Positions 8,301 to 9,880 of a stretch of 9,880 nucleotides of DNA are shown here, in pieces. The stretch is from NCBI GenBank assembly GCA_020633055.1, contig JACKEJ010000021.1, positions 1 to 9,880 on the forward strand, written 5' to 3'. The position numbers were made by a program, and so were the translations under genes. How positions within the stretch are numbered: the stretch's first letter is position 1; each line of letters starts with the position of its first letter. The DNA is from Sandaracinaceae bacterium (GTDB taxonomy: Bacteria > Myxococcota_A > Polyangia > Polyangiales > Houyiibacteriaceae). The notes beneath the pieces are model-generated. The model saw nothing but the letters and a program-made list of their open reading frames with translations, had not been told where the DNA came from and searched no databases.

Positions 8301-8935
8301 CGCTCATCGGCCTCAGCGCCGAGCGCCTCTCCCTCCGGCAGCACGCCGCGGCCCTCGAGGCATTGGACCAGGGAGACGCGCTGCTGCGCGCCCACCGCGA
8401 CCTGCAGTCACGCCCCGAGGGCTCGCTCCTGGATCGCTACGTCTACGGGCACGCACGGTACGAGGCGCTGCTGGCGGGTCTGCGCGCCGAGGCGCTCGCC
8501 GGGCTGGGCCGTCACGACGAGGCCGAGCGCGCGCTGGAGCACCGGGAGCGGCTGCTGAGCGGCTTCTTCGACGAGAGCGACTCGGACGACGATCTGATGC
8601 CGCTGGCCCAGGTGTCCCTGCGCCGCGCGATTGTAGCCCGCGTCGAGGGCGACCTGCGCCGCGCCACGCGGCACGCCGAGGAGGGCCTCGCGCGCATCGC
8701 GCTGTTCAACGAGCGCACGGGCAGCGTCGTCACGGACGTCAGCCTGGGGCTGCAGCGGGTGCTGGCCGAGCTCGTGCTGTTCCACGGGGTCGAGCAAGCC
8801 GGACTCAGCACCGAGCTGGAGCCGCTGCTGCTCGCGTCGTACACGTTCATGACGCGCTTCCCCAGTCCCCGGTGGCGCCAAGACCGGTTACGCTTCTCGT
8901 TGTACCTCTCCCTGCTGCGCCTGCGCGCGCCGTAG
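5321..8935 (+). CDS. Large exported PD40 beta-propeller plus TPR-repeat protein
   Basis: The frame is open from ATG 5264, but GTG 5321 is the better start. It overlaps the previous stop as GTGA, has an upstream GAAGG, and places a clean signal peptide at residue 1 (MRR, hydrophobic core about 7-21, probable cleavage after ATA at 34). The protein is then 1204 residues and periplasmic or secreted, without a lipobox. Residues about 60-350 form a TolB-like PD40 propeller, with SPDGRRLAYVS (111), SPDGARLAYIA (200) and SRDGHHIYFS (261). A calcium-loop-like DTNRDGVIDGRD lies at 275-286. From about 355 to the end the chain is Ala/Leu/Arg-rich helical hairpins of TPR type, for example at about 873, 954, 996, 1049 and 1099. 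Cys pairs 131/142, 318/332 and 468/491 could be disulfides. PD40 propellers and TPRs usually act as protein-protein scaffolds. I do not recognise a named family. Its coupling to the YdbH/YdbL-like pair suggests a role in the same envelope complex, but this is inference. Confidence 0.9.
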   Translation: MRRAQTAALAGLALGLVFPLVQGPSGAWTARATAQTSGLDGLEDELAVRMPVRLTAGHNNHLMASYAEVGDALYFVGDELGTTEVLVQSPPSGAPVRVFEALGDHALPRVSPDGRRLAYVSFVHDSKGDVCVRTLPAGAERCVTDDETAELEVMWLDDGDTLGVLSRRDLHGGFTFQSISARGGAPRTLLERDVIGLSRSPDGARLAYIAVEARSPEIGVSFASRVGRGIHVIAMPDGSAGGRAAVFVPDLPGVSGFPAFSRDGHHIYFSQYLNDTNRDGVIDGRDNSVIARVGFDPSRADPFAGQSAEQLTSSRWNCHYPSPTEHRLLMTCSHGGSLDIYALPLDGVVPESWDVARLRAELHVARDRWAQLLVASRLLVLLPEGAERRAALQEVIALHLDLREYESSVYYASLLQARAGASEQGAWAQLMEALARHRREDLALARGQLSRAYVDSERERLSAVAQLCPAALASVGAGTSGAAVSPTQDTCGLAVLVASELLDDLGDKAEALRLLEELRTQRVAGLTDAHTLRLYGAHAARLYGHLADRDALVAVRAALAGHPALTVQEHVVQAIDVTTELTRGRGRAAGSAALANLRASVPDGGELALMLDVELALRTLLDPLPENADARELGEEAELAAATRRVEEAARERLFTLYTADQDPDRRRAIALRTVQFASRHGSEYLQYQFATTWASGVRPDAPERRYAEELYRAIVLERAYGELHENDLREAAGYFFQASRNAGMFDAHAGFIEARVAQGEDMRAFYADRFARTPDDPAFLFAQAYIEARELPSIPRGDAGRERFAAAVARCLALIARVDEAHPRDVTVHQLWGYVFHEQALRERSRVAGAEANHHYLLALDLAHARPRARAALLQALGTLQASLGNHRRAIEHMERRARLPFPRPESQLAHHLAFTRSLFHARRQERAVAEAQAALAFVDAHPGLRRYRALALDQLAFQLARLGQHREAASRYEQLLDALAGEDGTPVNRLKALIGLSAERLSLRQHAAALEALDQGDALLRAHRDLQSRPEGSLLDRYVYGHARYEALLAGLRAEALAGLGRHDEAERALEHRERLLSGFFDESDSDDDLMPLAQVSLRRAIVARVEGDLRRATRHAEEGLARIALFNERTGSVVTDVSLGLQRVLAELVLFHGVEQAGLSTELEPLLLASYTFMTRFPSPRWRQDRLRFSLYLSLLRLRAP
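6143..6178 (+). other. EF-hand/dockerin-like calcium-binding loop within the propeller protein
   Basis: This stretch encodes DTNRDGVIDGRD, residues 275-286 of the propeller/TPR protein. Acidic or amide ligands fall at loop positions 1 (D), 3 (N), 5 (D), 9 (D) and 12 (D), with Gly at 6 and Ile at 8, as in canonical EF-hand and dockerin loops. No flanking EF-hand helices are evident. It follows the strand HHIYFSQYL, so it is probably a metal-stabilised loop between propeller strands rather than a regulatory EF-hand. Confidence 0.6.
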
Positions 8936-8946
8936 TCGAAAAGAAC

Positions 8947-8950
8947 AGGA
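8947..8950 (+). promoter_or_regulatory. Ribosome binding site for the CxxCH lipoprotein
   Basis: AGGA lies 8 bases before ATG 8959, in the 23-base gap after the propeller/TPR gene. It decides the start at 8959 within a much longer open frame that runs in from upstream as a shadow of the previous gene. Confidence 0.65.
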
Positions 8951-8958
8951 AAGCCATC

Positions 8959-9447
8959 ATGGGCCATCGTCATCGGACCCTCCCCTTCGCCTTGGTGCTC
9001 ATCGGTCTGCTCGCTCCCGCGGGCGGATGCGAGGAAGAGCCCATCGACCCGCCGCCGCCGGACCCCTTCGGCGACCTCTACAGCAGCGCCACGTTCCAGA
9101 TGTGCGCCGACTGCCACAGCCCCACGGCCCCCGGCTTCGTGCAGGGCACGGAGACCACCCAGGACTGGACCAGCCGCACCACCGCGTTCACCAGCCTGCA
9201 GGGCAACGCCGCAGGCCTCGAGGGCAACTTCGCGGGCTGCAACGGGGTCCCGCTCGTGGGTGAGAGCTCGGCCACCAGCCTGATCGTTGCCGTGTTGGAT
9301 CCGACCGTGCGCGCCACCTTCAGCGTCCCCGGCTTCCCCGACTGCACCGCCGACGCCATCGCGGACGAGACGCTGCGGGTGGGCAGCGTGCCCGCCGCGA
9401 CGCTCCAGGCGCTGAAGGACTTCATCGACGACGGCGGCTTCGACTGA
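8959..9447 (+). CDS. Small lipoprotein with a single CxxCH haem-c motif (cytochrome c-like)
   Basis: The protein has 162 residues. MGHRHR is followed by a hydrophobic core (about 9-19) and PAGGC, with Cys24 as the probable lipidated residue (lipobox Ala-Gly-Gly-Cys, not the classic Leu at -3). An acidic and proline-rich tether (25-37) leads to MCADCH, with CxxCH at 49-53, the covalent haem attachment motif. The C-terminal helix LQALKDFIDDGG (149-160) resembles the last helix of small c-type cytochromes ('..IKDWIDAGA'). Two more Cys (94 and 129) may form a disulfide. After His53 there is no Met and no other His, so the usual distal haem ligand is absent. The local segment SVPGFPDC (122-129) sits where cytochromes usually have a 'MP' ligand loop. 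Similar CxxCH lipoproteins are, from memory, common in myxobacteria, but I cannot name this family. It may belong to the upstream operon, since only 23 bases separate it from the propeller/TPR gene. Its role is unknown, with electron transfer or a purely structural function both possible. Confidence 0.85.
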   Translation: MGHRHRTLPFALVLIGLLAPAGGCEEEPIDPPPPDPFGDLYSSATFQMCADCHSPTAPGFVQGTETTQDWTSRTTAFTSLQGNAAGLEGNFAGCNGVPLVGESSATSLIVAVLDPTVRATFSVPGFPDCTADAIADETLRVGSVPAATLQALKDFIDDGGFD

Positions 9448-9451
9448 GCCC

Positions 9452-9477
9452 GCGAGCGGCGGCCCTCCGCCGCTCGC
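9452..9477 (+). terminator. Perfect 11-bp hairpin after the last operon gene (no T-run)
   Basis: GCGAGCGGCGG (9452-9462) pairs exactly with CCGCCGCTCGC (9467-9477) around a CCCT loop, 5 bases after the stop of the CxxCH lipoprotein. The position fits a transcript end. Neither strand has a T-tract after the stem, so it is not a classic intrinsic terminator. It could be a Rho-assisted pause site or a 3'-end-protecting hairpin. Confidence 0.5.
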
Positions 9478-9718
9478 AGCATCACATGCGGCGCTCCCTC
9501 ACCTCGGGGCGCCGCCGCCTCGTCTGGACCCCGTGCTGGACGGGCGCGTCGATGTTCCTTTGGCCGCCGCACGTCGACGGCGTTACTCGCGGAGAGTGCC
9601 GAGACTGGGCGGCCGAGCGCGTCGGCTCCATCGTATCCCCTCCGTCAGCGACGTCCGAATGGGGCGCCCGCTCGGTTGACAGGGCGCTGATGTCGTGACC
9701 GGCCGCAGTCGCCCGGCG
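9478..9718. other. Gene-free spacer between the envelope operon and an IS66-type element
   Basis: I see no convincing gene here. The short open frames on both strands lack family motifs and ribosome binding sites. A second weaker inverted repeat, GCGGCGC (9488-9494) with GCGCCGC (9509-9515), has a 14-base loop. If the transposase at the window edge belongs to an intact IS66-type element, the element's end should lie in this spacer. I could not identify a terminal inverted repeat with confidence. A TTGACA at 9676-9681 has no matching -10 box at 17 bases. Confidence 0.4.
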
Positions 9719-9880
9719 CTACGCGGCGAGATCTTCGGGGACGTCCTGCTTGGCAGCACGCAACCGCTGCGCGAAGGCGTCGGGCATCATGGCGTCGAGA
9801 TCCTTGTCGCCGCGGAGGAGGCGCGTGAGCGCGTCGCGGAGGTAGGCGCGGGGCGAGATGCCGAGCTTGCGGCAAGTGAT
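9719..9880 (-). mobile_element. C-terminal end of an IS66-family transposase (runs off the window)
   Basis: Read on the minus strand from 9880, the frame is open for 53 codons and ends at TAG (complement of 9719-9721). It begins ITCRKLGISPRAYLRDAL, which matches the IS66 transposase C-terminal block ('TCKLNGVDPQAYLRDVL.RL' style), including the Tyr-Leu-Arg-Asp core. The remaining tail, about 35 residues ending VPEDLAA, is hydrophilic and replaces the usual short 'LLPW' ending, as in some divergent IS66 relatives. The catalytic DDE region would lie outside the window, so whether the element is intact cannot be judged. It points towards the convergent envelope operon. The assignment rests on a short fragment. 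Confidence 0.7.

Noticed and set aside
6317..8395. Minus-strand open frame of 692 codons opposite the propeller/TPR gene
   Set aside because: Composition is dominated by Gln, Arg, Val, Ala and His from reversed codons. There is no ribosome binding site or motif, and the opposite strand has a coherent exported protein.
7399..8958. N-terminal extension of the CxxCH lipoprotein frame
   Set aside because: The frame is open by chance through the preceding gene and translates as Arg/Ala/Gly-rich noise. A ribosome binding site and signal peptide mark the true start at 8959.
9676..9681. TTGACA as a -35 promoter box
   Set aside because: The hexamer 17 bases downstream is G/C-rich with no resemblance to a -10 box, and no gene follows on the + strand.
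9486..9698. Small + strand open frame of 70 codons after the hairpin
   Set aside because: No ribosome binding site, no signal peptide or motif, and Trp/Arg-rich chance composition.
1..9880. CRISPR array, tRNA, rRNA or riboswitch
   Set aside because: No regularly spaced direct repeats, tRNA-like cloverleaf or recognisable structured RNA was seen on reading. The + strand is almost fully coding to 9447.

Overview
The window is about 70% G+C or more. Every convincing gene shows strong G/C preference at third codon positions. It carries large periplasmic proteins and lipoproteins that look like those of myxobacteria or other 'deltaproteobacterial' relatives. I infer a Gram-negative, large-genome myxobacterium-like organism (Polyangia or Myxococcia); nothing here fixes the genus.

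Layout: (1) Bases 3-563 hold the 3' part of aat, leucyl/phenylalanyl-tRNA--protein transferase, cut by the window start. (2) Bases 571-4725 encode a 1384-residue protein with one N-terminal membrane anchor and a very long beta-rich periplasmic body, of the AsmA/TamB/YdbH-like type. (3) Bases 4722-5324, overlapping the previous gene by ATGA, encode a lipoprotein whose C-terminal half is a YdbL-like (DUF1318) domain. (4) Bases 5321-8935, overlapping the previous gene by GTGA, encode a 1204-residue exported protein with a TolB-like PD40 beta-propeller followed by about 850 residues of TPR-like helices. (5) Bases 8959-9447, 23 bases further on, encode a small lipoprotein with one CxxCH haem-c motif. 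(6) A perfect 11-bp hairpin (9452-9477) follows the last gene. About 270 bases with no recognisable gene then lead to the C-terminal end of an IS66-type transposase on the opposite strand (9719 to beyond 9880).

All five + strand genes point the same way with gaps of 7, -4, -4 and 23 bases. They therefore look like one transcription unit, possibly starting upstream of the window. The central pair resembles the E. coli ydbH-ynbE-ydbL locus. There, an inner-membrane-anchored AsmA-like protein and an outer-membrane lipoprotein build a lipid-transfer bridge across the periplasm, with YdbL as a partner. Here the lipoprotein anchor and the YdbL-like domain appear to be in one polypeptide. The cassette is also translationally coupled to a large propeller/TPR protein that I cannot match to a known component of that system. 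This extended envelope operon is the most interesting part of the window. The function is inferred from family resemblance and gene order and has not been verified by any search.
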